Source: Lentzea cavernae (GTDB lineage Bacteria; Actinomycetota; Actinomycetes; Mycobacteriales; Pseudonocardiaceae). From it: a stretch of DNA of 64,000 bases. Of this stretch, positions 26,556 through 35,312 are shown in pieces. The stretch spans positions 103,447 through 167,446 of the forward strand of contig NZ_BNAR01000017.1 in assembly GCF_014653695.1 (NCBI RefSeq). Reading direction: 5' to 3'. The first letter of the stretch is position 1. Each line of letters starts with the position of its first letter. The notes below the pieces were generated by a model. That model was not told the DNA's origin and did no database searches. It worked only from the letters and a program-made list of their open reading frames with translations. Position numbers and translations under genes: made by a program.

Positions 26556-27353
26556 TCAGAGCATGGACGAGACGTGGTGAGCCGCACGTTCCAGACCGGC
26601 GAAGGACTGCGGCGTCGACAACGGGTGCAACGCGTGCACGGCCAGGCGGAACAGCATCGCGCGCAGCAGCGCCTGCTCCCACTCGGCCTGGTGGCTCCAC
26701 CGGTGGAAGAGCCCGGAGTCCGCGCCGCCCCACGCGACGGCGTCCACCGCGATCACGGCCGCGGCCCACTCGGCGGGACGCCAGTAGGCGGTGAAGTCGA
26801 TGACGGCCGGCGGCGCGTTGCCCGCGAACAGCACGTTGCCGAACAGGTCCCCGTGCACGACCTGCGGCCTGATGTTGAGCGGCTTGCGCCGTTCCTTCAA
26901 CAGTTCGAACAACCTGCCGCCGAGGTCGGCCTCGAGCGGCACGTCCTCCTCGTCCCACGCCTTGCGGTCGGCGACGGCGAACACGTCCGTGCGCGCGTCC
27001 AGGAAACGGGGCTTGGGCAGCTCGGCCGTGGCCTGGTGCAGGCGCTGGGCGACGGCGATGACCTCGTCGTGACGCGCCTCCGCCCGGCCGGCGAGGAACT
27101 TGGTGGCGGACCAGCCGCCGACGACGTAGCGGCCGTCGGTGGAGCGCAACGGTCTGCCGATCCGGAGGTGGTGCACGTCGAGACCGTCGAGGGTCTTGGC
27201 GATCCAGGTGGCCTCGGCGGGCTTGGGCGCCGGCCGGATCGTGGCGTCGCCGCACCGCCAGGCAGGACCGCCGTCGATGAGCTCTGGTTCGGCGTCACGT
27301 GCCCCGAACGCCGCACGCACGTGCGCTGGGGGCGGTTCGGGGGACCGGGTCAC
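26556..27353 (-). CDS. TIGR02569-type phosphotransferase-like protein
   Basis: A 265-residue protein of the aminoglycoside-phosphotransferase/kinase fold, of the actinobacterial TIGR02569 type. The catalytic loop is VHGDLFGNVLF and the DFG-like segment AVIDFTAYWRP. I chose the GTG at 27353 (VTRSPEPPPAHV); the frame stays open further upstream but with atypical sequence. Substrate unknown. Position next to moeZ parallels M. tuberculosis Rv3205c-Rv3206c. Confidence 0.75.
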   Translation of the reverse strand: MTRSPEPPPAHVRAAFGARDAEPELIDGGPAWRCGDATIRPAPKPAEATWIAKTLDGLDVHHLRIGRPLRSTDGRYVVGGWSATKFLAGRAEARHDEVIAVAQRLHQATAELPKPRFLDARTDVFAVADRKAWDEEDVPLEADLGGRLFELLKERRKPLNIRPQVVHGDLFGNVLFAGNAPPAVIDFTAYWRPAEWAAAVIAVDAVAWGGADSGLFHRWSHQAEWEQALLRAMLFRLAVHALHPLSTPQSFAGLERAAHHVSSML

Positions 27354-27445
27354 GGTCGGGCACGCTACCTGCTTAGACCGTCCGGGTGGTGGATCACGAC
27401 ACGCCGTGGTTCGCGCCGCCACTCGAAAAGCCGAACGAGTGACGG

Positions 27446-27477
27446 GTGCGTTCGGGTGCCGAAGCACCCGAACGCAC
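27446..27477. terminator. Hairpin terminator after moeZ
   Basis: Perfect 14-base arms (27446-27459 and 27464-27477) around a four-base loop, ending ten bases beyond the moeZ stop. Read on the minus strand it would terminate moeZ transcription before the phosphotransferase gene. Confidence 0.65.
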
Positions 27478-27486
27478 TCACGACCG

Positions 27487-28659
27487 TTAGTACGTCGGCA
27501 GGCTCGGGTCGACCTCGCGGGCCCACGCGAGCACGCCGCCACCCACGTGCACGGCGTCCTTGAAGCCCGCCTGGTGCAGCGCCGCGAGCGCCTCCGCGGA
27601 ACGAGCGCCGGACTTGCAGTGCAGCACCAGCGGCTTGTCCTGCGGCAGCTGCGAGAACGCCTCGCCCGAGAGGATCTTGTCCTTCGGGATCAGCACCGAG
27701 CCCGGGATCTTGACGATCTCGTACTCGTGCGGCTCGCGCACGTCCACCAGCAGGAAGTCCTCACCGGACTCCTGCTTGTGCTTGAGCTCGAGCGGCGTGA
27801 TCGTGTTGCCCGCGGCCGCCTGCTGCGCGTCCGTGGACACGACACCGCAGAACGCCTCGTAGTCGATCAGCTCGGTGATCTTCGGCGACTCCGGGTCCTT
27901 GCGGATCTTGATGGTCCGGTAGGACATCTCGAGCGCGTCGTAGACCATCAGGCGGCCCAGCAGCGGGTCGCCGATGCCCGTGAGCAGCTTGATCGCCTCG
28001 GTCACCATGATCGAGCCGATCGACGCGCACAGCACACCCAGCACGCCGCCCTCGGCGCACGACGGGACCATGCCGGGAGGCGGCGGCTCCGGGTAGAGGT
28101 CGCGGTAGTTGAGGCCCTGGCCGTTCGGGGCGTCCTCCCAGAAGACGCTGACCTGGCCCTCGAACCGGAAGATCGAACCCCACACGTACGGCTTGCCCAG
28201 CAGCACCGCGGCGTCGTTCACCAGGTACCTGGTGGCGAAGTTGTCGGTGCCGTCGAGGATCAGGTCGTAGTCGCGGAAGATCTCCAGCGCGTTCTCGGAG
28301 TTGAGGTGCGTCTGGTGCAGGATCACCTTGACGAACGGGTTGATCTCGGCGACCGAGTCGCGCGCCGACTCCGCCTTGGGGCGGCCGACGTCGGACTGGC
28401 CGTGAATGACCTGGCGTTGCAGGTTGGACTCGTCCACGACGTCGAAGTCGACGACGCCGAGCGTGCCGACCCCGGCCGCGGCCAGGTACAGCAGTGCCGG
28501 GCTGCCCAGGCCGCCCGCGCCGACGACGAGCACCTTCGCGTTCTTCAGCCGCTTCTGCCCGTCCACCCCGACGTCCGGGATGATCAGGTGCCGGCTGTAG
28601 CGCGCGACTTCTTCCTTGGTCAGCTCCGCGGCTGGCTCAACGAGCGGCGGAAGCGCCAT
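27487..28659 (-). CDS. moeZ: Adenylyltransferase/sulfurtransferase MoeZ
   Basis: A 390-residue protein with an N-terminal ThiF/MoeB/E1-like adenylation domain (VLVVGAGGLGSPALLYLAAA; ESNLQRQVIH; DGTDNFATRYLVND) and a C-terminal rhodanese domain whose active-site loop is LHCKSGARS. In actinobacteria MoeZ activates small sulfur-carrier proteins for molybdopterin, thiamine, cysteine and thio-metabolite synthesis. The ATG at 28659 follows GAGGACC and gives the typical MALPPLVEPA start. Molybdopterin synthesis would supply the nearby nitrate reductase, but the gene is backbone, not part of that operon. Confidence 0.92.
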   Translation of the reverse strand: MALPPLVEPAAELTKEEVARYSRHLIIPDVGVDGQKRLKNAKVLVVGAGGLGSPALLYLAAAGVGTLGVVDFDVVDESNLQRQVIHGQSDVGRPKAESARDSVAEINPFVKVILHQTHLNSENALEIFRDYDLILDGTDNFATRYLVNDAAVLLGKPYVWGSIFRFEGQVSVFWEDAPNGQGLNYRDLYPEPPPPGMVPSCAEGGVLGVLCASIGSIMVTEAIKLLTGIGDPLLGRLMVYDALEMSYRTIKIRKDPESPKITELIDYEAFCGVVSTDAQQAAAGNTITPLELKHKQESGEDFLLVDVREPHEYEIVKIPGSVLIPKDKILSGEAFSQLPQDKPLVLHCKSGARSAEALAALHQAGFKDAVHVGGGVLAWAREVDPSLPTY

Positions 28660-28738
28660 GCTGGTCCTCCTCGACGAATGTCTCCGTGTCCGAGACAACG
28701 TCTACCCTGCCTCGACTCTTCCCGGTTGGAAAGCTGTC

Positions 28739-29737
28739 TCAGCCTGCGGGAAACGCGTTCGGCTTGCACACCTTGCCGTCGGCCGGCACGACGTCCTGCC
28801 CGGCGTTGAGCTGCGAGACGAAGTCGTTCGAGACGCCGAACGTCTGCTGCATCATCACGGGGGCCGGGGCGTCGTTGTCGGGGCAGGCCGCGTGACCGCT
28901 GCCCAGGGCGTGCCCGACCTCGTGGTTGATCACGTACGTCCGGTACCCGGCCAGGTCGGAGCCGTAGACCATGGCGCCGCGGACCCAGCGGGCGACGTTG
29001 ATGATCACGCGCTTCTGCTGGGAGTTGAAGCAGGAGGTCTCGAACGGGATCTCCTTGCCGCAGAGCGTGTGCGTCGTCTTCGTGGTGCTCAGCGACACGA
29101 CGAAGTCCGGGTTCTGGTTGCCCTCGACGCGCTGCAGCGCGACCTGCTTGGTGCCGACCCAGCTGCGCGGGTCCGACAGGATCCCCTCGACCGTGCGGGC
29201 GAACGCCGCCGCGTCGTCGTTGTAGTCGGCCGGCTTCACCCCGTCCTCGATGGCGATCGCGTACTTGCGGAACTTCGGCGCGTTGCCCTCGCCGACGCGG
29301 GGGCCGGCGCCGGCGACCACCTTGAACGTGCCGACGCCGTCCTCGGAGAACGCCGGGCCGCCGGGCAGCTCGGCGGTCGGGATGTTCAGGACGGGCTTCT
29401 TGCCGGGCACCTCGGACGCGGGGGGCTCGGGCGCGCTCACGGGCGTCTCTGCGGCGTTCGTGCCGCCGGCGGTGCCCCCGGTCACGGGCGTCTTCGGCTG
29501 GATGGTGTCGAGCACCACCAGGGCCGTCAGCACGAGCAGGACCGGGATCGCGTAGATCCGCCACCCGTAGTTGGCGACGAGCTTCTTGACGCCGCGGGGT
29601 TTGCGGGGGCGCCGCATCGCCTGGGTCGCGTCGGGTTCCCAGGCGGCCGCGAGCGGTTCCGCGCTGGTCCGGCGCTCGCCGCGGCGGTAGCGGTCAGCGG
29701 GCGGAGCAGGACGTCCTCGCTCGGGGGCGCGATTCAC
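28739..29737 (-). CDS. Membrane-anchored DUF3152 metzincin-like protein
   Basis: A 332-residue protein with a charged cytoplasmic N-terminus, one membrane segment at about residues 58-78 (IYAIPVLLVLTALVVLD), a Pro/Thr-rich linker and an extracytoplasmic DUF3152 domain. The domain carries NHEVGHALGSGHAAC, a full HExxHxxGxxH zinc motif like metzincin proteases, followed by a Met-containing segment (APVMMQQTF). Proteolytic function is inferred from this motif only. The GTG start at 29737 fits the family. It corresponds to M. tuberculosis Rv3207c. Confidence 0.85.
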   Translation of the reverse strand: MNRAPERGRPAPPADRYRRGERRTSAEPLAAAWEPDATQAMRRPRKPRGVKKLVANYGWRIYAIPVLLVLTALVVLDTIQPKTPVTGGTAGGTNAAETPVSAPEPPASEVPGKKPVLNIPTAELPGGPAFSEDGVGTFKVVAGAGPRVGEGNAPKFRKYAIAIEDGVKPADYNDDAAAFARTVEGILSDPRSWVGTKQVALQRVEGNQNPDFVVSLSTTKTTHTLCGKEIPFETSCFNSQQKRVIINVARWVRGAMVYGSDLAGYRTYVINHEVGHALGSGHAACPDNDAPAPVMMQQTFGVSNDFVSQLNAGQDVVPADGKVCKPNAFPAG

Positions 29738-29777
29738 GTCGACCAGGGTCCCACATCCCCCGTATGCCCGTCGTTCG

Positions 29778-30731
29778 TCACCATGCGTGCCGGTCGACCG
29801 CCTCCCACATGCCCAGCACGGCCCTCGCCACGGTGGCAGGCCGTTCCATCTGGGCGACGTGGCCGGTCCTGGGGAGCACCAGCAGTCGTCCCTTCGGCAA
29901 CGTCCGCGCCGTCCGCGGCGCCTTCCGCACGCTGACGAGCCGGTCGTTCTCCCCCCAGAGCACCAGGGTGGGCGCCTTCACCAGCGGCAGCAGCCGCCAC
30001 AGCGACTTCGCCCCCGGCGTGAGCCAGCTCTGCATCAGGCCGACCGTGCTGCGGTTGAGCGCCTGCCCCGCCCACCGCTGCCGGGCGCGTTCCTCGTTCT
30101 CCTTGATCGACTCCTCGATGCGGTTGTCCGGGACGATGTCGGGGTCGGCGAAGCAGAGCTCGAGCATCTGCCGGGTGCGCTGGTGCGGGGTCAGCTTCGC
30201 GAGCTCCCGGCGCACCCTGGCCCCGACGAGCGGCAGGACGGCGAGCGCCATCCGCGGGTCGGACATGCGGTCGAGGCGCGGCCGGAAGTCCGGGACGGCC
30301 GGGGAGACCAGGGTGAGCGTCCTCACGAGGTCCGGCCTGCTCGCGGCGACGATGACCGAGATCGCGCCGCCCATCGAGTTGCCGAACAGGTGCACGGGCT
30401 GTGAGAGCGTTTCCAGGTACTTGGTCACCGTGCGGGCGTGCGTGGTGAGGCTGAAGTCGTACCCCGGGATCGGCTCCGACCGCCCGAACCCCGGCAGGTC
30501 GATCGAGTGGCCGGTGACGTGGTCGCGCAGCTGCGCCGCGAGATCTGTCCAGTTCGTCGAAGACCCGCCAAGACCGTGCACGTACACGGCCTCCGGACCG
30601 TCTCCCGGCGTGTGCCTGACGTGCACCTCGTGGCCGTCCACCTGCTGGAACTCTCCGGGCCACGGCATTTGCGACGTGTCCAGCGGCGGCAGCGCGACCG
30701 TGGACAAAGGGGCAGGAATCAGGGTGCTCAC
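29778..30731 (-). CDS. Alpha/beta hydrolase
   Basis: A 317-residue cytoplasmic hydrolase of the epoxide hydrolase/lipase-like group. VYVHGLGGSSTNW forms the oxyanion region, LFGNSMGGAIS the nucleophile elbow, WGENDRLV the acid and RTGHVAQ the histidine, so the triad is complete. It starts at GTG 30731 and is divergent from a TetR gene 127 bases away, which may control it. No substrate can be deduced. Confidence 0.8.
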   Translation of the reverse strand: MSTLIPAPLSTVALPPLDTSQMPWPGEFQQVDGHEVHVRHTPGDGPEAVYVHGLGGSSTNWTDLAAQLRDHVTGHSIDLPGFGRSEPIPGYDFSLTTHARTVTKYLETLSQPVHLFGNSMGGAISVIVAASRPDLVRTLTLVSPAVPDFRPRLDRMSDPRMALAVLPLVGARVRRELAKLTPHQRTRQMLELCFADPDIVPDNRIEESIKENEERARQRWAGQALNRSTVGLMQSWLTPGAKSLWRLLPLVKAPTLVLWGENDRLVSVRKAPRTARTLPKGRLLVLPRTGHVAQMERPATVARAVLGMWEAVDRHAW

Positions 30732-30858
30732 CGAACCAGGATGCGGGAAAGAACGCCGAGATGGTTCCCGGAGACGGGCTACCAGCGAGTAAGGTTGCGC
30801 ACACGGCTCGGTCTGGCAATCCCTCTCCGACGGCCGGATCACTCGTGCTGGAGGCACC

Positions 30859-31488
30859 ATGACGGAGACGGCGCAGAGCGCACCCGCTGGAAGGGGCGTT
30901 CGACTGCCGCGCACCGCCCGCCGCGCGCAACTGCTGGCAGCGGCGCAGGACGTGTTCGTCGCCAACGGCTACCACGCCGCGGCGATGGACGAGATCGCCG
31001 AACGCGCGGGTGTGTCCAAGCCTGTGCTGTACCAGCACTTCCCGGGCAAGCTCGAGCTCTACATGGCACTGCTCGAGTCCCATGTGGACGAGCTGGTCGG
31101 GCGCGTGCGCACCGCCATCGGCTCCACCACGGACAACAAGCTGCGCGTGCGCGCCGCCGTGGCCGCCTTCTACGACTTCGTGGACGGCGAGGGCCAGGCT
31201 TTCCGCATGGTGTTCGAGTCGGACCTGCGTTCGGAACCCTCCGTGCAGGCCGCCGTCGAGCGCGCCACGACGGACTCGGTCGACGCGATCACCGAGACCA
31301 TCACCGCGGACGCCGGGCTGGACGAGGAACGCGCCCGCCTGCTCGCGGTCGGGCTCGTCGGGCTCTCGCAGGTCACCGCGCGGTCGTGGCTCGCCGACAA
31401 CCGCCGGGTGCCGAAGGAGGACGCCGTCGCGCTGATCTCCAACCTGGCGTGGCGCGGCATCGGTGGCGGTTTCCCGCTGCACCACTGA
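30859..31488 (+). CDS. TetR-family regulator (Rv3208-like)
   Basis: A 209-residue TetR repressor with an N-terminal helix-turn-helix (MDEIAERAGVSKPVLYQHFP, about residues 40-60) and a helical ligand domain. GGAGG precedes the ATG. By position it matches Rv3208 of M. tuberculosis. It may regulate itself and the divergent hydrolase; no clear dyad was found in the 127-base gap. A strong terminator follows. Confidence 0.85.
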   Translation: MTETAQSAPAGRGVRLPRTARRAQLLAAAQDVFVANGYHAAAMDEIAERAGVSKPVLYQHFPGKLELYMALLESHVDELVGRVRTAIGSTTDNKLRVRAAVAAFYDFVDGEGQAFRMVFESDLRSEPSVQAAVERATTDSVDAITETITADAGLDEERARLLAVGLVGLSQVTARSWLADNRRVPKEDAVALISNLAWRGIGGGFPLHH

Positions 31489-31498
31489 TCTCACGAGA

Positions 31499-31523
31499 AA
31501 GGGCCCGCGAGTCGCGGGCCCTT
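31499..31523. terminator. Bidirectional terminator
   Basis: 11-base perfect arms AAGGGCCCGCG / CGCGGGCCCTT with a three-base loop, followed by CTTCTT on the plus strand. It sits between the TetR gene and the convergent hydrolase gene and can serve both. Confidence 0.8.
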
Positions 31524-31547
31524 CTTCGTGCGGTCACATCGGCGCTG

Positions 31548-32333
31548 TCACATCAGGGCGGCTATCCGTCTGGCCACGTCCCCGGAGCGTTCCAGCGGCA
31601 GCATGTGCCCGGTCTTCGGGTAGATCACGAACTCCGCCGAGGGCAGCGCGTCGGCCAGCACCCGCGAGTGCCTCATGGGCGTCAGCACGTCCCACGACCC
31701 GGCCATGACCACGGTCGGGATCTCCGACAGCACCGCGAGCGCCTCCCGCCGCTGGTGCAGCGTCAGCTCCTCGCGGATCCCGACGAACGCCTCACCGGAC
31801 GTGTTCCCGGCCATCGCCGCGGCGGCCCGCACGTCGGCCCAGCGCGGACGCCGCCCGAACGTCACCCGCAGGCCCGGCGCGAGCACGCGGCCGAACCCGA
31901 CCTTCGGCCGCTTGACCAGCCACTTGCCCGCGAGCCGTTCCACGCCGCTCTGCCGCGGCAGGTTGCCGCACGAGGTGGCGATCAGCGCCACGCCCGACAC
32001 GCGCTCGAACAGCTCGGGGCGCTGCTCGGCCAGCGCCATGATCGTCATGCCGCCCAGCGAGTGGCCGGCGAGCACGATCCGCCCGGTGGGCACGTGCTTG
32101 TCCAGCACGGCCGCCAGGTCGTCGGCCAGGTCCGCGATGGTGCCGGTGCCCGTGCCGGCCGAAAGCCCGTGACCGCGCACGTCGTAGCGCACGACCCGGC
32201 CGGGCAGTGCGGCGGCGACGCGGTCCCACGTGGTGAGGTCCATGGTCCAGCCGTGCAGCAGCACGGCGGTCACGTCGGAGGACGCGGGTCCCGACGTGAC
32301 GACGTTCAGCCGAGCAAGAACGAGCGACGCCAT
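31548..32333 (-). CDS. Alpha/beta hydrolase next to diiron oxygenase
   Basis: A 261-residue alpha/beta hydrolase with VLLHGWTMDLTTW, nucleophile elbow LAGHSLGGMT, acid region MAGSWDVLTP and KTGHMLPLE. The ATG at 32333 lies inside the end of the upstream diiron-oxygenase gene (28-base overlap), so the two are cotranscribed and probably coupled. The pairing suggests hydrolysis of an ester or related bond in the same pathway, but no substrate is known. Confidence 0.8.
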   Translation of the reverse strand: MASLVLARLNVVTSGPASSDVTAVLLHGWTMDLTTWDRVAAALPGRVVRYDVRGHGLSAGTGTGTIADLADDLAAVLDKHVPTGRIVLAGHSLGGMTIMALAEQRPELFERVSGVALIATSCGNLPRQSGVERLAGKWLVKRPKVGFGRVLAPGLRVTFGRRPRWADVRAAAAMAGNTSGEAFVGIREELTLHQRREALAVLSEIPTVVMAGSWDVLTPMRHSRVLADALPSAEFVIYPKTGHMLPLERSGDVARRIAALM

Positions 32334-33193
32334 GAGCGCATCCCCGGCCTTCCCACGAGTCCGGCCTCGTTCAGGAACGTCATGATCCGCTCCCCGGACC
32401 AGCGGATGGTCTCCTGGAACTTCGGGTTGGCGAGCGCCTGGCGGTGGGCCTCGCGCACGTCCAGCCCGACGGCGGCGTACACGTCGGGGTTGATGATCGC
32501 GCGCGTGATCATCATTGACACGAACCCGACCAGCCACTTCTGGTACGGCTTCTCGTAGCCCTTGAGCTCGTCCACGCCGCGCAGGAGCTCCTCGCGGGCG
32601 AACCGCACGTGACGGGCCTCCTCGAGCACGTGGATGCGGTTCACCATCCGCACGATCGGCTGGATGGTGTCGTCGGTCATGGCCTCGCGCTGCAGCCGGT
32701 CGAGGATCTCCTCGGCGACCAGGATCGAGCCGTACATCGCGGGGCCGTAGCCGATGATCGGCAGCAGCTTGCCCAGGCGGTGCGTGTGCTTCGTGGGCCC
32801 GTAGGCGGGGCAGCCGATCCGCTCGACCAGACGCGCGAACATCGTCGAGTGACGGCACTCGTCGGCGACCTCGGTCAGCGCGTATTGGGCGTGCCGCGTG
32901 GTCGGGTCGGTGTTGTAGACCATCTTGACCAGCATCTGCATGAGCAGCAGCTCGAACCACAGGCCGACGGACGCGATGGACGCCAGCTCGTGCTTCGACA
33001 GCTCGATGCGCTGCTCCTGCGTGAGCGTGTCGTAGAGAGGCGTGCCGTAGAGCGAAATGCGCTGTTCAGGGATGTAGAAGAGGCCATCGACCAGAGGTGC
33101 GGACCAGTCGATGTCCACCTCGGGGTCGTAGAACTTCTCGGCGGACGACTTGAGCAGCCGTTCCGCGGTCTTCTCCCGATCGGCGACCCTCAT
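32306..33193 (-). CDS. AurF-type diiron oxygenase
   Basis: A 295-residue PF11583 (AurF) family protein. The carboxylate and histidine ligands of a dinuclear iron site appear in VADECRHSTMF and VLEEARHVRFAREE, with earlier Glu residues in the helical core (HELASIASVGLWFELLL). AurF itself oxidises p-aminobenzoate to p-nitrobenzoate, but most actinobacterial members have no known substrate. It is divergent from a TetR gene with a tandem-dyad operator, so induction by its substrate or a stress compound is plausible. Confidence 0.85.
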   Translation of the reverse strand: MRVADREKTAERLLKSSAEKFYDPEVDIDWSAPLVDGLFYIPEQRISLYGTPLYDTLTQEQRIELSKHELASIASVGLWFELLLMQMLVKMVYNTDPTTRHAQYALTEVADECRHSTMFARLVERIGCPAYGPTKHTHRLGKLLPIIGYGPAMYGSILVAEEILDRLQREAMTDDTIQPIVRMVNRIHVLEEARHVRFAREELLRGVDELKGYEKPYQKWLVGFVSMMITRAIINPDVYAAVGLDVREAHRQALANPKFQETIRWSGERIMTFLNEAGLVGRPGMRSWRRSFLLG

Positions 33194-33209
33194 CGGTTGA
33201 CCCTCCCCG

Positions 33210-33246
33210 GTAAGTGTTACTTGAGGTAACGGTTACTTCTGGTAGC
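33210..33246. promoter_or_regulatory. Tandem TetR operator dyads
   Basis: Between the divergent AurF and TetR genes lie GTAAGTGTTAC (33210-33220), GTTACTTGAGGTAAC (33216-33230) and GTTACTTCTGGTAGC (33232-33246). The last two repeat with a 16-base period, and the third differs from a perfect dyad at one position. This is the arrangement expected of an autoregulating TetR repressor. Confidence 0.6.
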
Positions 33247-33255
33247 GTGCGTCAC

Positions 33256-33939
33256 ATGGCACGCACTGTCAAGGGGCCGGACGCGCGACGTGAGCGGTGG
33301 AAGGGTCACCGCGAGCAGCGCAGGGCGGAGTTCGTGGAGGCCACGATCGCCGCGGTCGCCAAGAAGGGCCCCGACGTGGGCATGGACGACGTGGCCGCGG
33401 AGGCCGGCGTCAGCAAGCCCGTGCTCTACCGGCACTTCACCGACAAGTCCGACCTGTATCTGGCGGTGGGCCAGAAGGCCACCGAGCTGCTGATGGACCG
33501 CATGGGCCCGGCACTGCTCGCCGACGGCCCGATCCGCGGCCGCATCGCGGGGATCGTCGACGCCTACCTGTCGGTGATCGAGGAGAACCCGAACCTCTAC
33601 AAGTTCGTGGTGAAGGGCTCCTTCGTCGACCGCCCGGTGGAGAAGGACCTGGTCGCGGAGGACAAGAACCTCATCGCGACCACGCTGGCGCGCATCCTCG
33701 GCGACTACCTGCGCTCCTTCGACATGGACTCCGGCGGCGCCGAACCGTGGGCGCACGCGCTCGTCGGCATGGTGCAGAACGCGGGCGACTGGTGGCTCGA
33801 CCGCCAGACCATGTCCCGCGCGAACCTCAGCGACTACCTCGCCACGCTGATCTGGCACGCCATCGACGGGCTGCTGCGGTCGGCGGGCATCCAGGCGGAC
33901 CCCGCACAGCCCCTCACCCCTTTGCGATTGGTGGATTGA
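33256..33939 (+). CDS. TetR-family regulator divergent from aurF-type gene
   Basis: A 227-residue TetR regulator with a helix-turn-helix (MDDVAAEAGVSKPVLYRHFT) and a C-terminal domain of the kind common in actinobacterial lipid/stress regulators. I chose the ATG at 33256 (MARTVKGPDARRERW); an upstream in-frame start at 33214 would place the operator inside the gene. It likely represses the divergent diiron-oxygenase/hydrolase operon and itself. Confidence 0.85.
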   Translation: MARTVKGPDARRERWKGHREQRRAEFVEATIAAVAKKGPDVGMDDVAAEAGVSKPVLYRHFTDKSDLYLAVGQKATELLMDRMGPALLADGPIRGRIAGIVDAYLSVIEENPNLYKFVVKGSFVDRPVEKDLVAEDKNLIATTLARILGDYLRSFDMDSGGAEPWAHALVGMVQNAGDWWLDRQTMSRANLSDYLATLIWHAIDGLLRSAGIQADPAQPLTPLRLVD

Positions 33940-34020
33940 CGGCCACCCATCGTCCTGCGATTGGTGGACTGTTGGCTTCCCCCCGCTCGACGGCGGAGAC
34001 GTGTCGGGTTCACACCAGGC

Positions 34021-34200
34021 GATTCCTGCTTCTTCACCCTCGGTAGGGAGGTTCCGACAGATGCCTCACCAGTTCACGCTGGGTCGGTCTCACACCGTCT
34101 CCACAGGCAGCAACCGCCAGCCCGGCGGCCAGGATGTTCTTCGCCGCGTTCACGTCACGGTCGTGGACGTCCCCACAAGGACACTGCCATTCCCGTACGT
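34021..34200 (-). ncRNA. Putative TnpB guide (omega/re) RNA
   Basis: TnpB-associated guide RNAs typically come from the 3' end of tnpB and end at the element boundary. Immediately after the tnpB stop the minus strand reads GAAGCAGGAATC (34032-34021), a motif common at the right end of actinobacterial tnpB elements, preceded by a small stem CCCT...AGGG over the stop codon. The 5' limit is approximate. The guide would continue into flanking DNA below 34021. Confidence 0.4.
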
Positions 34201-35200
34201 TCAACGACATCACACCTACCCGATGTCCACATTTCGAGCATATTTTGCTCGAGGGCAGCCATCGGTCTACCACGATCACTTGGCGACCTCGCCACGCGGC
34301 CTTGTATTCCAGCAAACGACGCAGCTGCGACCACGAGGCGTCGGCGATAACTCGTGCAAGCCGGCGGTTGCGCAGCATGCCTTTGACGTTCAGATCCTCG
34401 ATCACGATCGTTTGGTTCTCACGAACGAAGCGAGTCGTCAGCTTGTGCAGGAAGTCAGTGCGCCTATCGGCGATACGCGCGTGCAAGCGCGCAATCTTGC
34501 GTCCCGACTTCTCTCGGTTGTTCGAGCCCTTCTGCTTCCTGGCGTGGAGGCGCTGCGCCCTGGCGAGGCGCACCCGCTCTTTTTCCTCGTGCCGTGGGTT
34601 CGCAATTTTCTCCCCAGTGGAGAGCGTCACCAACGCCGTCACCCCAGCATCCACGCCTACAGCGGAAGTCGTGGGGGCATGATGCTCCACGAAGTCATCC
34701 ACGAGCATCGAAACGAACCAACGTCCTGCACGATCCCTGCTCACCGTGACCGTCGACGGCATCGACCCGACAGGCAGAGGACGGGACCACACGATCGCCA
34801 GCGGCTCGGACATCTTAGCCAGCGTCAGGCGGCCATCACGCCAACGGAATGCCGACCGCGTGTATTCGGCAGCAGCACGAGACTTCTTCTTCGACTTGAA
34901 CCGCGGATACCGAGCACGCTTGGCGAAGAAGTTCGCGAACGCTCCATGCAGGTTCCGCAAAGACTGCTGCAACGGGACACACGACACTTCACTCAGAAAG
35001 GCAAGGTCTTCCGACTTCTTCCAACCCGTCAGCATCGCAGAAGTGTCGCTGTACGAGATGTTCCGCTGCTCGTCGCTCCATGCTGCAGCTCGGACTGCCA
35101 AGGCCTTGTTGTAGACCAGACGTACACACCCGAATGTGCGCGTCAGCTCCGCAGCCTGCACGTCCGTTGGATAGAAGCGGAACTTGAAAGCCCGCTTCAC
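34034..35200 (-). CDS. tnpB: IS200/IS605-type TnpB (RNA-guided nuclease)
   Basis: A 388-residue TnpB with the full RuvC triad: GVDAGVTALV, VIEDLNVKGM and HDRDVNAAKN. The zinc finger reads CSKCGH then CPCG, and the N-terminus KRAFKFRFYPTDVQAAEL is typical. The GTG at 35200 is chosen for GGGGAGG six bases upstream. No tnpA transposase lies beside it, so the element is a lone-TnpB type that needs a transposase in trans or no longer moves. Frame and catalytic residues are intact, so the nuclease may be active. Confidence 0.88.
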   Translation of the reverse strand: MKRAFKFRFYPTDVQAAELTRTFGCVRLVYNKALAVRAAAWSDEQRNISYSDTSAMLTGWKKSEDLAFLSEVSCVPLQQSLRNLHGAFANFFAKRARYPRFKSKKKSRAAAEYTRSAFRWRDGRLTLAKMSEPLAIVWSRPLPVGSMPSTVTVSRDRAGRWFVSMLVDDFVEHHAPTTSAVGVDAGVTALVTLSTGEKIANPRHEEKERVRLARAQRLHARKQKGSNNREKSGRKIARLHARIADRRTDFLHKLTTRFVRENQTIVIEDLNVKGMLRNRRLARVIADASWSQLRRLLEYKAAWRGRQVIVVDRWLPSSKICSKCGHRVGVMSLNVREWQCPCGDVHDRDVNAAKNILAAGLAVAACGDGVRPTQRELVRHLSEPPYRG

Positions 35201-35312
35201 CAGCAACCTCCCCACAAGTCCACATTCTTGCACCAGGCACTTGTCTCCGATCTACCGGGTTGATCGGATCGTCTCTTCCTCAAGGCCTGCACAACCGCGA
35301 ATTGGAGTGTCG

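Noticed and set aside
33923..33968. Direct repeat TGCGATTGGTGGA at 33923 and 33956 as target-site duplication of the TnpB element
   Set aside because: Both copies lie on the same side of the element, and IS605-type elements do not make target duplications.
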